From the NCBI GenBank assembly GCA_012513545.1, contig JAAZCB010000145.1, forward strand, positions 1-8,797: 8,797 nucleotides of DNA. The letters are read 5' to 3'. The notes below the pieces were generated by a model. The model had not been told where the DNA came from and made no database searches. It saw nothing but the letters and a program-made list of their open reading frames with translations. Made by a program: the position numbers and the translations under genes. Origin of the DNA: Clostridiaceae bacterium. GTDB lineage: Bacteria; Bacillota_A; Clostridia; Acetivibrionales; Acetivibrionaceae. Of this stretch, positions 1 to 4,685 are shown in pieces; within the stretch, counting starts at the first letter, position 1; the number at the start of each line of letters is the position of its first letter.

Positions 1-1
1 C

Positions 2-391
2 TACACAGCCATATCAATTGCCATACCACTTCTGGCCCTTGGACTTCCGATATTCGATACGGCTTTTGCAGTATTAAGAAGGATTTTCAGCGGGAAGAGC
101 ATCATGCAGCCCGACAGGGGGCACCTTCACCATAAGCTGATTGATATGGGGCTGAGTCATAAACAGTCTGTTGTTGTTATGTATACTGCCAGCGGAGCAT
201 TGGGACTATGTGCGGTTGTACTTGCAGACAAAGGAGTATTGAGTGCAATTATTCTGGAAATACTTATCGCTGTATTTGTTATTGCAGGAGTAAGATATAT
301 TAGCGAGAACTCCGAAGAAGAGAAAAAAGAAGAGAATCAGGCTACTTTAGCGAAAATGGCTGTAAGTGAAATAAAAGATGCTGAAAATTAA
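2..391 (+). CDS. WecA/TagO-family undecaprenyl-phosphate GlcNAc-1-phosphate transferase, C-terminal part (5' truncated by window)
   Basis: The last 129 residues of an integral membrane enzyme of the MraY/WecA/TagO family. Members transfer a sugar 1-phosphate from a UDP-sugar to undecaprenyl phosphate at the inner face of the membrane, starting teichoic acid or other polymer synthesis. The open frame runs in from the window edge, so the ATG at 104 is internal. Family marks are GLPIFDTAFAVLRR (residues 14-27 of the fragment) and the cytoplasmic histidine motif HLHHKL (41-46) in the context PDRGHLHHKLIDMG, as in TagO/WecA. Two hydrophobic segments follow (about 56-75 and 82-104), then a charged tail rich in Glu and Lys. 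Only 79 bases separate it from wecB, so the two are probably co-transcribed. Substrate is inferred: the HLHH motif and the wecB neighbour favour UDP-GlcNAc over the MraY substrate. Whether it is best called wecA or tagO cannot be decided here. Confidence 0.9.
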   Translation, partial: YTAISIAIPLLALGLPIFDTAFAVLRRIFSGKSIMQPDRGHLHHKLIDMGLSHKQSVVVMYTASGALGLCAVVLADKGVLSAIILEILIAVFVIAGVRYISENSEEEKKEENQATLAKMAVSEIKDAEN

Positions 392-455
392 TGTTAATGA
401 TACTTATTAAGCATATTGATATTATTATTGTGTGAATATTATCCTTATGACAATA

Positions 456-464
456 AGAGAGGGA
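456..464 (+). promoter_or_regulatory. Ribosome binding site that fixes the wecB start
   Basis: AGAGAGGGA lies about 6 bases before the GTG at 471. The more upstream in-frame GTG at 432 has no comparable purine-rich sequence in front of it and would add 13 residues (starting NIILMTIREG) that precede the usual N-terminus of the family. Confidence 0.65.
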
Positions 465-470
465 ATAAAT

Positions 471-1622
471 GTGGATAAACTTAAAGTAATGACTATTTTC
501 GGCACCAGGCCGGAGGCAATTAAGATGGCACCCTTGGTTAAGGAACTGAAAAAGCATGAGCAGATTGAAACAACAGTGTGTGTTACAGCGCAGCACAGGC
601 AGATGTTGGATCAGGTTCTGGAAATGTTCGACATTAAGGCTGATTATGATCTGGATATAATGAAGGACAAGCAAACACTGGCAGACATAACTACGAGGGC
701 TCTTAAGGGTTTGAGTGATGTGCTGGAGGAAGCCGGACCGGATATTGTTCTGGTTCATGGAGATACTACTACAACCTTTGTCGGCAGTTTGGCCGCCTTC
801 TACAAAAAAATCAGTGTGGGTCATGTTGAAGCTGGACTCAGGACGTATGAAAAGTATTTCCCATACCCGGAGGAGATAAACCGGAAACTGACAGGTGTTC
901 TGGCAGACCTTCATTTTGCTCCAACAAATATCAATAAAAATAACCTGTTGTTGGAGGGCGTTAAGCCCGACAAAATATTTGTCACAGGCAATACGGTCAT
1001 TGATGCAATAAAGACGAGCGTCAAGGAAAATTACTGCTTCAGGACGGATTTACTAAAAAGCCTTGACTTTGGCAGGAAGAGGATTTTGACTGTAACTGCT
1101 CACAGGAGAGAGAATCTGGGGCAGCCTCTAAACAATATTTGCAGTGCCCTTAAGCACATTGCAGATAATTACACGGATGTGGAAATAGTTTATCCGGTTC
1201 ACCTGAATCCTATTGTTAGGGATACTGCAGTGAGTATTCTTGGAAACCATTCGAGAATTCATTTGATTGACCCTCTTGATGTACAGGATATGCATAACCT
1301 TATAGATAAATCCTATATTGTACTTACAGATTCAGGAGGACTTCAGGAGGAAGCGCCTTCCCTGGGTAAACCTGTTCTTGTTCTGAGAAATGAAACTGAA
1401 AGACCTGAAGCGGTTAGTGCAGGAACGGTAAGGATTGCAGGAACAGAGCGTGACAACATCATTGCGATGACTTCAGGGCTATTAGGTGACAGGGATGATT
1501 ACAACAGGATGGCACATGCTGTTAACCCTTATGGTGACGGCTTTGCATCCGGGAGAATAGCTCAAGCTCTTTTGTACGAATATAAGTTTTCTTCAGAAAA
1601 GCCTGAAGAGTTTATAATTTAA
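471..1622 (+). CDS. wecB: UDP-N-acetylglucosamine 2-epimerase (non-hydrolysing)
   Basis: Cytoplasmic enzyme that interconverts UDP-GlcNAc and UDP-ManNAc (WecB/MnaA family). UDP-ManNAc is the donor for the ManNAc of teichoic acid linkage units and other surface polymers. With the GTG start at 471 it has 383 residues, normal for the family. Motifs in order: FGTRPEAIKMAPLV (10-23), VHGDTTTTFVGSLAAF (95-110), GHVEAGLRT (117-125), PEEINRKLTG (133-142), VTGNTVIDAI (171-180), TAHRRENLGQPL (209-220), YPVHLNP (241-247) and LTDSGGLQEEAPSLGKPVLV (285-304). D98, E120, E134 (or E135) and H211 align with the catalytic or substrate-contacting D95, E117, E131 and H213 of the E. coli enzyme. The TDSGG and RNETERPE segments form the nucleotide-binding C-terminal lobe of the GT-B-like fold. 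It follows the WecA/TagO-type gene, fitting consecutive steps of lipid-linked glycan synthesis. An upstream GTG at 432 in the same frame is a less likely start. Confidence 0.95.
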   Translation: MDKLKVMTIFGTRPEAIKMAPLVKELKKHEQIETTVCVTAQHRQMLDQVLEMFDIKADYDLDIMKDKQTLADITTRALKGLSDVLEEAGPDIVLVHGDTTTTFVGSLAAFYKKISVGHVEAGLRTYEKYFPYPEEINRKLTGVLADLHFAPTNINKNNLLLEGVKPDKIFVTGNTVIDAIKTSVKENYCFRTDLLKSLDFGRKRILTVTAHRRENLGQPLNNICSALKHIADNYTDVEIVYPVHLNPIVRDTAVSILGNHSRIHLIDPLDVQDMHNLIDKSYIVLTDSGGLQEEAPSLGKPVLVLRNETERPEAVSAGTVRIAGTERDNIIAMTSGLLGDRDDYNRMAHAVNPYGDGFASGRIAQALLYEYKFSSEKPEEFII

Positions 1623-1658
1623 TATCAAAGAGTTTAAATACTGTGCGCAAAGTGGAAG

Positions 1659-1716
1659 TAAGCCCCTCAATCAGTATTACAAAAGTCCTGTAGAAAAGGG
1701 CTTAAATTTTTGTGTT
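1659..1716 (+). terminator. Probable intrinsic terminator of the wecA-wecB unit
   Basis: TAAGCCC (1659-1665) pairs perfectly with GGGCTTA (1698-1704) and is followed by AATTTTTGTGTTTTT. The 32-base interior is long but contains a smaller possible stem (TTACA with TGTAG). It lies 37 bases after the wecB stop. The long loop and the interrupted T-tract make it weaker than the terminator at 1793-1831. Confidence 0.45.
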
Positions 1717-1731
1717 TTTATGTTAATACTA

Positions 1732-1760
1732 TTGATAAGTGTCTTCTACTGTGGTAATAT
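1732..1760 (+). promoter_or_regulatory. Sigma-A-like promoter, likely for the atp operon
   Basis: TTGATA (1732-1737) resembles the -35 consensus in five of six positions. After exactly 17 bases comes TAATAT (1755-1760), preceded by TG one base away (1752-1753), which makes an extended -10. Transcription would start near 1767. It is the best promoter seen in the 233-base gap before atpI, and the only strand with genes here is +. The -10 matches consensus in four of six positions, so strength is uncertain. Confidence 0.55.
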
Positions 1761-1792
1761 TTTTTCAATTGGTATATAAAATGTGATGTTGC

Positions 1793-1831
1793 GCCGAGGA
1801 AGCTGCAAGTTGCAGCTGGCCGGCTTTTTTT
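1793..1831 (+). terminator. Strong intrinsic terminator or attenuator in the atp leader
   Basis: AGCTGCAA (1801-1808) and TTGCAGCT (1810-1817) are perfect inverted repeats, giving a stem of 6 or more bp with a small loop. Outside an internal mismatch, GCCG (1793-1796) pairs with CGGC (1821-1824). Seven T residues follow directly (1825-1831). It ends 24 bases before the atpI ATG and lies about 30 bases downstream of the predicted transcription start, so transcripts from that promoter would have to pass it. It may be simply a second wecB terminator or a leader attenuator; the sequence does not decide. Confidence 0.75.
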
Positions 1832-1855
1832 ATTCAACATTGGACAAGGAACAGT

Positions 1856-2251
1856 ATGTTACTGATGGGCAAGCTGGAGAAGTTTGTAGCAAAAAGAGTA
1901 ATTGTATTTGTAATAATTTTGAGTTTGTTTAATCTGCTATTTATGAGGCAGAAGCTTGTTATTTCTGCTGGGTTACTTACTGGTTCAGCTATTGGGGTGT
2001 TAAGATTCAAATTTCTTTCAGTTGCATTTTTTAAACACCTTAAAAATGGTAGTAATGACAATGGAAGTAAAGTGTGCTTTATAAGGTATTTTACCGGTTG
2101 TTTTTTGACAATAGCAGCACTGGTCATGTCAGCAAGGCTTGATAAATGGTTTTTTGCAGGAGTTGTTGCAAGCATTCTGATTATTCCGGCAATAATAATG
2201 ATAAACGGCATTACTGAATACTTCGGACTAACAAATAATCACTTTGAATAA
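1856..2251 (+). CDS. atpI: ATP synthase accessory membrane protein I (AtpI/UncI family)
   Basis: A 131-residue protein in the position always taken by atpI in such operons, directly before atpB. Four hydrophobic helices can be seen at about residues 15-30, 33-49, 75-93 and 98-117, with a short hydrophilic loop (KNGSNDNGSK, 63-72) in the middle, the topology of the AtpI family. AtpI proteins are poorly conserved. In other bacteria they have been linked to c-ring assembly or stability and to Mg2+ supply, but are often dispensable. The start is the ATG at 1856, preceded 5 bases away by AAGGAA (1846-1851); an ATG at 1865 is a less likely alternative. Its stop codon (2249-2251) abuts the ribosome binding site of atpB, so the two are probably translationally linked. 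The assignment rests on topology, size and context more than on motifs. Confidence 0.8.
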   Translation: MLLMGKLEKFVAKRVIVFVIILSLFNLLFMRQKLVISAGLLTGSAIGVLRFKFLSVAFFKHLKNGSNDNGSKVCFIRYFTGCFLTIAALVMSARLDKWFFAGVVASILIIPAIIMINGITEYFGLTNNHFE

Positions 2252-2259
2252 GAAGGTGA
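2251..2259 (+). promoter_or_regulatory. Ribosome binding site that fixes the TTG start of atpB
   Basis: AGAAGGTGA overlaps the last base of the atpI stop and stands 5 bases before TTG at 2265. The earlier in-frame TTG at 2244 has no purine-rich site at the right distance. Confidence 0.7.
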
Positions 2260-2264
2260 ATAAA

Positions 2265-3017
2265 TTGGAAGATATCGGTAGTCAAATTAAAGAACTTGTA
2301 GAGCTTAACAAGCAGCACATAACTTTATTTAATAAGGAAATAGAGATAAACGATTCAATAATACTTATGTGGATTGTTATGGCTGTACTTATTATTTTTG
2401 CACTGGTTTTTACAAGGAAGCTCAAAACAATTCCGGAGGGAAAGCAGAGTTTTATTGAGGTTGTTGTTGAGTTTGTCAATAACTTTACAAAAGATAATGT
2501 TGGGCACCATTGGAAAATATTCTCTCCTTTTATTGGAACTGTGCTTCTGTTCCTGATTGTTTCGAACACCATTGCCATTTTCAATATAATACCAAGCGGG
2601 CATGACCTGTACAGATTGACACATATCGAGTTTTTTAAAGAGTTTCATTTTGAATTGCACCCTCCGACCAAGGATGTAAATGTAACATTAGGAATGGCAA
2701 TATTATCGATGATTGCAGTATTGGTATCCGGTATTAAGGTTAAAAAGATATCAGGATGGCTGAAGTCTTTTTTAGAACCGGTTCCATTGATGCTTCCGTT
2801 TAAAATACTGGATTATTTTATCAGGCCCGTATCTCTATGCTTCAGGCAGTATGGAAATATACTTGGAGCGGTTATAGTAATGAAGCTTGCATACACGGCA
2901 ATGCCTTTGGTGTTTCCTGGAGTTATAAGCATTTATTTTGATTTGTTTGACGGTATTCTTCAGGCTTATGTTTTTTGTTTTCTAACATGTCTTTATATTG
3001 GCGAAGCGATAGAATGA
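2265..3017 (+). CDS. atpB: F-type ATP synthase subunit a
   Basis: Membrane stator subunit that forms the two ion half-channels against the c ring. With a TTG start at 2265 it has 250 residues. Hydrophobic helices include about 31-50, 86-108, 142-157, 171-186, 196-217 and 231-247. The essential stator arginine is R194 in RPVSLCFRQYGN (187-198), aligned with E. coli R210. Q233 in ILQAY aligns with E. coli Q252. The usual wording after the arginine is R-L-F-G-N; here it is R-Q-Y-G-N, and the position of E. coli E219 is V203, while E. coli H245 aligns with D226. Such polar exchanges vary among phyla and do not by themselves suggest loss of function. The gene lies 13 bases after atpI and 12 before atpE, whose ribosome binding site begins right at the atpB stop. 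Confidence 0.95.
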   Translation: MEDIGSQIKELVELNKQHITLFNKEIEINDSIILMWIVMAVLIIFALVFTRKLKTIPEGKQSFIEVVVEFVNNFTKDNVGHHWKIFSPFIGTVLLFLIVSNTIAIFNIIPSGHDLYRLTHIEFFKEFHFELHPPTKDVNVTLGMAILSMIAVLVSGIKVKKISGWLKSFLEPVPLMLPFKILDYFIRPVSLCFRQYGNILGAVIVMKLAYTAMPLVFPGVISIYFDLFDGILQAYVFCFLTCLYIGEAIE

Positions 3018-3025
3018 GGAGGTGA
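3018..3025 (+). promoter_or_regulatory. Consensus ribosome binding site of atpE
   Basis: GGAGGTGA, a perfect anti-16S match, lies 4 bases before the ATG at 3030 and directly follows the TGA stop of atpB. Together with the ATG (atpB and atpF use TTG and GTG) this suggests strong translation, in keeping with the 8-17 copies of subunit c per enzyme known for this family. Confidence 0.8.
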
Positions 3026-3029
3026 GTAT

Positions 3030-3251
3030 ATGAACAACATGATTGCTTTTGCAGCGGCTATATGCGTACTAACAGGTGCCGCTGTCGGAATAGGTATAAG
3101 TATTGCAACCGGAAAAGCCGTGGAATCTGTGGCAAGACAACCTGAGGCGGCTGACAAGATCAGAAATGTAGTGGTGCTCGGAGCAGCACTGGCGGAAGCG
3201 ACTGCTATTTACGGTTTTGTAATTGCGCTGATGCTTATCCTGTTTAAATAG
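3030..3251 (+). CDS. atpE: F-type ATP synthase subunit c (rotor ring)
   Basis: A 73-residue hairpin of two membrane helices (about 4-27 and 45-71) joined by the conserved polar loop ARQPEA (35-40). Ten or so copies form the rotating ring. The ion-binding carboxylate is E56 in LAEATAIYG. Aligning on GKAVESVARQPEA with the Na+-binding c subunit of Ilyobacter tartaricus, Q32 corresponds to I23 and S66 to A57, while E65 (E56) and Y70 (Y61) are kept. Loss of the Gln and Ser ligands argues for proton rather than sodium coupling; this is inference from motif knowledge. The helix-1 glycine pattern is G16-x-A18-x-G20-x-G22-x-S24, so partly substituted relative to GxGxGxGxG; this region influences ring size in other species. 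The gene is followed by an unusually long non-coding spacer instead of atpF. Confidence 0.97.
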   Translation: MNNMIAFAAAICVLTGAAVGIGISIATGKAVESVARQPEAADKIRNVVVLGAALAEATAIYGFVIALMLILFK

Positions 3252-3268
3252 TGTTTTTAAGGTTATAA

Positions 3269-3279
3269 TTTATGGTTTA
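3269..3279 (+). repeat. Repeat copy 1 of TTTATGGTTTA
   Basis: TTTATGGTTTA occurs here and again at 3547-3557. Bases 3271-3280 are also perfectly complementary, over 10 bp, to the inverted copy at 3354-3363. Part of this copy sits in the loop and 3' arm of a local hairpin (3262-3283), so it has competing partners. Confidence 0.7.
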
Positions 3280-3353
3280 TAACGATATTGGGATACTAAT
3301 AATTTAAGCAGAATAAAGGCATTTTAAGATAAGAATATTAGCTCTTTCCAAAC

Positions 3354-3363
3354 ATAAACCATA
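3354..3363 (-). repeat. Repeat copy 2, inverted (ATAAACCATA)
   Basis: ATAAACCATA is the reverse complement of 3271-3280 (10 bp) and, over TAAACCATA (3355-3363), of 3549-3557 (9 bp). It can therefore pair with copy 1 or with copy 3 but not with both at once. The pairing with copy 3 can be extended past one mismatch by A3365-T3547 and G3366-C3546. Confidence 0.7.
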
Positions 3364-3367
3364 TAGG

Positions 3368-3413
3368 TAGGAGTCGTATGAAGATCATGAATTATTATGA
3401 AGAAGGCAGGTGA
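3368..3413 (+). other. Micro-ORF with ribosome binding site, ending in the hairpin
   Basis: TAGGAG (3368-3373) stands 4 bases before ATG 3378, opening an 11-codon frame, MKIMNYYEEGR, that stops with TGA at 3411-3413. Its last five codons form the 5' arm of the hairpin at 3395-3435, so a ribosome translating it would melt the stem. Far too short to call a gene, but the arrangement recalls leader peptides. Overlapping the TGA, AGGTGA (3408-3413) precedes a second ATG at 3418 with five codons, MPPSS. Both could be chance. Confidence 0.3.
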
Positions 3414-3435
3414 AAAAATGCCTCCTTCTTCATAA
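3395..3435 (+). promoter_or_regulatory. Long stable hairpin in the atpE-atpF spacer
   Basis: TTATGAAGAAGG (3395-3406) pairs perfectly with CCTTCTTCATAA (3424-3435); beyond a bulged C at 3407, AGG (3408-3410) pairs with CCT (3421-3423). The loop is TGAAAAAATG. It is followed by AATTTAGAC, without a T-tract, so it is unlikely to terminate transcription. It could protect the 3' end of an atpI-atpB-atpE mRNA fragment or hide the AGGTGA site within it. Confidence 0.7.
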
Positions 3436-3456
3436 AATTTAGACTAAGCAGCAGTT

Positions 3457-3532
3457 CGTCTCTACCAGGGCTTTTGTTGCGTTTTATAGGCTGTGCATTT
3501 GATAGCAATCCCCCGGTAGCATACTTAAGACG
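3457..3532 (+). promoter_or_regulatory. Nested imperfect stem in the atpE-atpF spacer
   Basis: CGTCT (3457-3461) can pair with AGACG (3528-3532), CTACC (3462-3466) with GGTAG (3515-3519), GGG (3468-3470) with CCC among 3510-3514, and GTTGC (3476-3480) with GCAAT (3505-3509, one G-T pair). The order of the arms is consistent with one long stem-loop with an 8-base bulge (3520-3527). Each helix is short, so this needs comparative support. Confidence 0.35.
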
Positions 3533-3546
3533 GTTATCTTTGCAGC

Positions 3547-3557
3547 TTTATGGTTTA
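3547..3557 (+). repeat. Repeat copy 3 of TTTATGGTTTA
   Basis: Exact second direct copy of the 11-base word at 3269-3279, 267 bases downstream of it, ending 57 bases before the atpF start. It can pair with the inverted copy at 3355-3363. Seen as a flanking direct repeat, it could alternatively be the footprint of an insertion, but no clear terminal inverted repeats lie just inside. Confidence 0.7.
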
Positions 3558-3614
3558 ACATGTATGTTTTTATTTGAACGGTTTTTATGACTGATTTAAT
3601 AAGAGGTGATTTAA

Positions 3615-4097
3615 GTGGTTTTTGATATTCCAACATTTGTTTTTACAATAATAAACCTGGTTGTGCTTTATATTATATTAAAGAGAATTCTTTTTAAGCC
3701 TGTGACTGAGTTTATGGAAAAAAGGGCTGACTCTATAAGAGAGTCTCTTGATAAGGTTGAAAGAGAAAAATCGCAGGCTTTAGAGATTAAGGCAAAATAT
3801 GAAGATGAACTGAAAAAAGCCGAAGAGCAGGCTGAAAGAATTATTAAAGAGGCCAATAAAAAAGCACAGGTAGAGTATGAGAATATAATTAAGTCTGCAA
3901 AAGCAGAAGCAGAAAATATCAGACTAAAACTTTCTGAGGAAATGGAAATTGAGAGAAACAAAATGATAAAGGAAATTAAGAACCAGGTTGTAAGCCTTGC
4001 ACTTGAAGCAGCAACAAAGGTTATAGAAGTAAATATGAATACTGAGGCAAACAACAGGCTGGTTAATGAGTTTATTGATGAAAAGGGCATAGCTTAA
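3615..4097 (+). CDS. atpF: F-type ATP synthase subunit b (peripheral stalk)
   Basis: A 160-residue protein with one N-terminal membrane helix (about 7-23) and a long, highly charged helical region (about 36-125) rich in Glu, Lys and Ala, which forms the dimeric peripheral stalk linking Fo to the head. The segment ILKRILFKPVTEFMEKR (21-37) just after the helix is typical of bacterial b subunits. The C-terminus (VSLALEAATKVIEVNMN, 126-142) matches the region that binds delta. Start is GTG at 3615, 5 bases after AGAGGTGA (3602-3609). Being the first gene after the 363-base spacer, it would need either readthrough of the spacer RNA or a promoter not evident here. It is followed after 31 bases by atpH. 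Confidence 0.96.
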   Translation: MVFDIPTFVFTIINLVVLYIILKRILFKPVTEFMEKRADSIRESLDKVEREKSQALEIKAKYEDELKKAEEQAERIIKEANKKAQVEYENIIKSAKAEAENIRLKLSEEMEIERNKMIKEIKNQVVSLALEAATKVIEVNMNTEANNRLVNEFIDEKGIA

Positions 4098-4128
4098 TAG
4101 ATCCTGTATAATTTAAGGGAGTGTTATA

Positions 4129-4662
4129 ATGTCATTGATTTGCAGCAGATATGCCGGGGCTTTGATAGAGGCAGCTGAAGAAAACGGAATATCAGAAGAA
4201 ATTTTTGATAATTTTAGGGAAGTCATAAAAATAATTAATGAAAATACAGGTTTTGTGCCTCTTCTATTGAACCCTCAGGTTGAGGTTTCAAATAAAAAAG
4301 AAGTATTGAGATCGGTATTCAAGGGCAGTATTCCAGATATACTGTTGAATTTCCTGTTCCTGTTGGTTGATAAGGGCAGGGCCAGATTTATAAACGGAAT
4401 ATTCGAGGAATTCGTCAGATTATACAATGAGGGAAAGAATATATTGAATATGGAAATAATTACTGCAGTTCCTCTCGACGAGGTGCAGGTTAACAGGATA
4501 GAACAAAAATATATTGCAATGTATAATAAAAGTTCTGCAAGGGTTTTTGTTAGTATTGACAAAAGCCTTATAGGAGGAATAAGGGTTAAGGTAGGGGACA
4601 AGGTAATTGATAATTCTATTAAGGCACGCCTTCACAATATTAAAGAAATTATGCTGAAATAA
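4129..4662 (+). CDS. atpH: F-type ATP synthase subunit delta
   Basis: A 177-residue protein, normal length for bacterial delta (OSCP homologue), which sits on top of the alpha3beta3 head and holds subunit b. The N-terminal helical domain opens with the conserved RYAGALIEAA (7-16). Family marks further on are LLVDKGRARFINGIFEEF (78-95), ITAVPLDE (111-118) and the C-terminal signature DKSLIGGIRVKVGDKVIDNS (144-163) followed by IKARLHNIK. Start is ATG 4129, 7 bases after AAGGGAG (4115-4121). It lies 31 bases after atpF and 23 before atpA, the standard order. Confidence 0.96.
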   Translation: MSLICSRYAGALIEAAEENGISEEIFDNFREVIKIINENTGFVPLLLNPQVEVSNKKEVLRSVFKGSIPDILLNFLFLLVDKGRARFINGIFEEFVRLYNEGKNILNMEIITAVPLDEVQVNRIEQKYIAMYNKSSARVFVSIDKSLIGGIRVKVGDKVIDNSIKARLHNIKEIMLK

Positions 4663-4671
4663 AGGTAAACC

Positions 4672-4679
4672 TGAGGTGA
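4672..4679 (+). promoter_or_regulatory. Ribosome binding site that fixes the ATG start of atpA
   Basis: TGAGGTGA ends directly at a TTG (4680), too close to serve it, but is 6 bases from the in-frame ATG at 4686. The resulting N-terminus, [16 protein letters not shown], is the usual one for alpha subunits. Confidence 0.75.
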
Positions 4680-4685
4680 TTGAAT

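Larger units (their letters stand above)
3355..3557 (+). ncRNA. Candidate structured RNA element inside the atp mRNA (unrecognised class)
   Basis: Pairing of 3355-3363 with 3549-3557 would close a junction from which two stems project: hairpin 3395-3435 (12 bp plus 3 bp across a bulge) and nested stem 3457-3532 (CGTCT/AGACG, CTACC/GGTAG, GGG/CCC). Pairing of 3354-3363 with upstream 3271-3280 would open that junction. This resembles the layout of a switching leader or a three-way-junction RNA, but it is drawn by eye. A single 9-bp match in this much AT-rich sequence can arise by chance; the 12-bp local hairpin and the triple repeat are harder to dismiss. I do not recognise any named riboswitch consensus in it. 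Confidence 0.35.
3252..3614 (+). other. 363-base non-coding spacer between atpE and atpF
   Basis: No coding frame of useful length is seen on either strand, although the other intervals between atp genes here are 11 to 91 bases. The stretch is not blank. From 5' to 3' it holds an AT-rich hairpin (GTTATAA 3262-3268 with TTATAAC 3277-3283), an inverted copy of the word TATGGTTTA at 3354-3363, a ribosome binding site with an 11-codon micro-ORF, a long hairpin (3395-3435), a nested imperfect stem (3457-3532) and a further direct copy of the word at 3547-3557. No T-tract follows the hairpins, so I see no convincing intrinsic terminator, and no convincing promoter for atpF. It may be a regulatory RNA, an mRNA-stability or processing element, or the remains of an insertion. 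Confidence 0.8.

Noticed and set aside
342..914. A 190-codon open frame on the minus strand opposite wecB
   Set aside because: Lies antisense to a confidently identified gene, has no recognisable family features and no good ribosome binding site; a shadow frame.
1834..2211. A 125-codon open frame on the minus strand opposite atpI
   Set aside because: The + strand frame has the ribosome binding site, four-helix topology and operon position of atpI; the reverse frame mirrors its hydrophobic codons.
2244..2264. Upstream TTG start for atpB
   Set aside because: It lacks a spaced ribosome binding site and overlaps the atpI stop; AGAAGGTGA serves the TTG at 2265 much better.
3395..3445. Long spacer hairpin as an intrinsic terminator after atpE
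   Set aside because: It is followed by AATTTAGAC rather than a T-tract, and on the minus strand also lacks one.
3462..3540. TCTACC in the spacer recalls the purine riboswitch core
   Set aside because: The other core elements (GACTA in the right place after a second stem, and the loop-loop contacts) are absent; GACTA occurs upstream instead, so the match is a chance word.
3574..3602. Possible promoter TTGAAC, 17 bases, TAATAA before atpF
   Set aside because: The -10 would overlap the atpF ribosome binding site (3602-3609), so the RNA would begin at or after the start codon.
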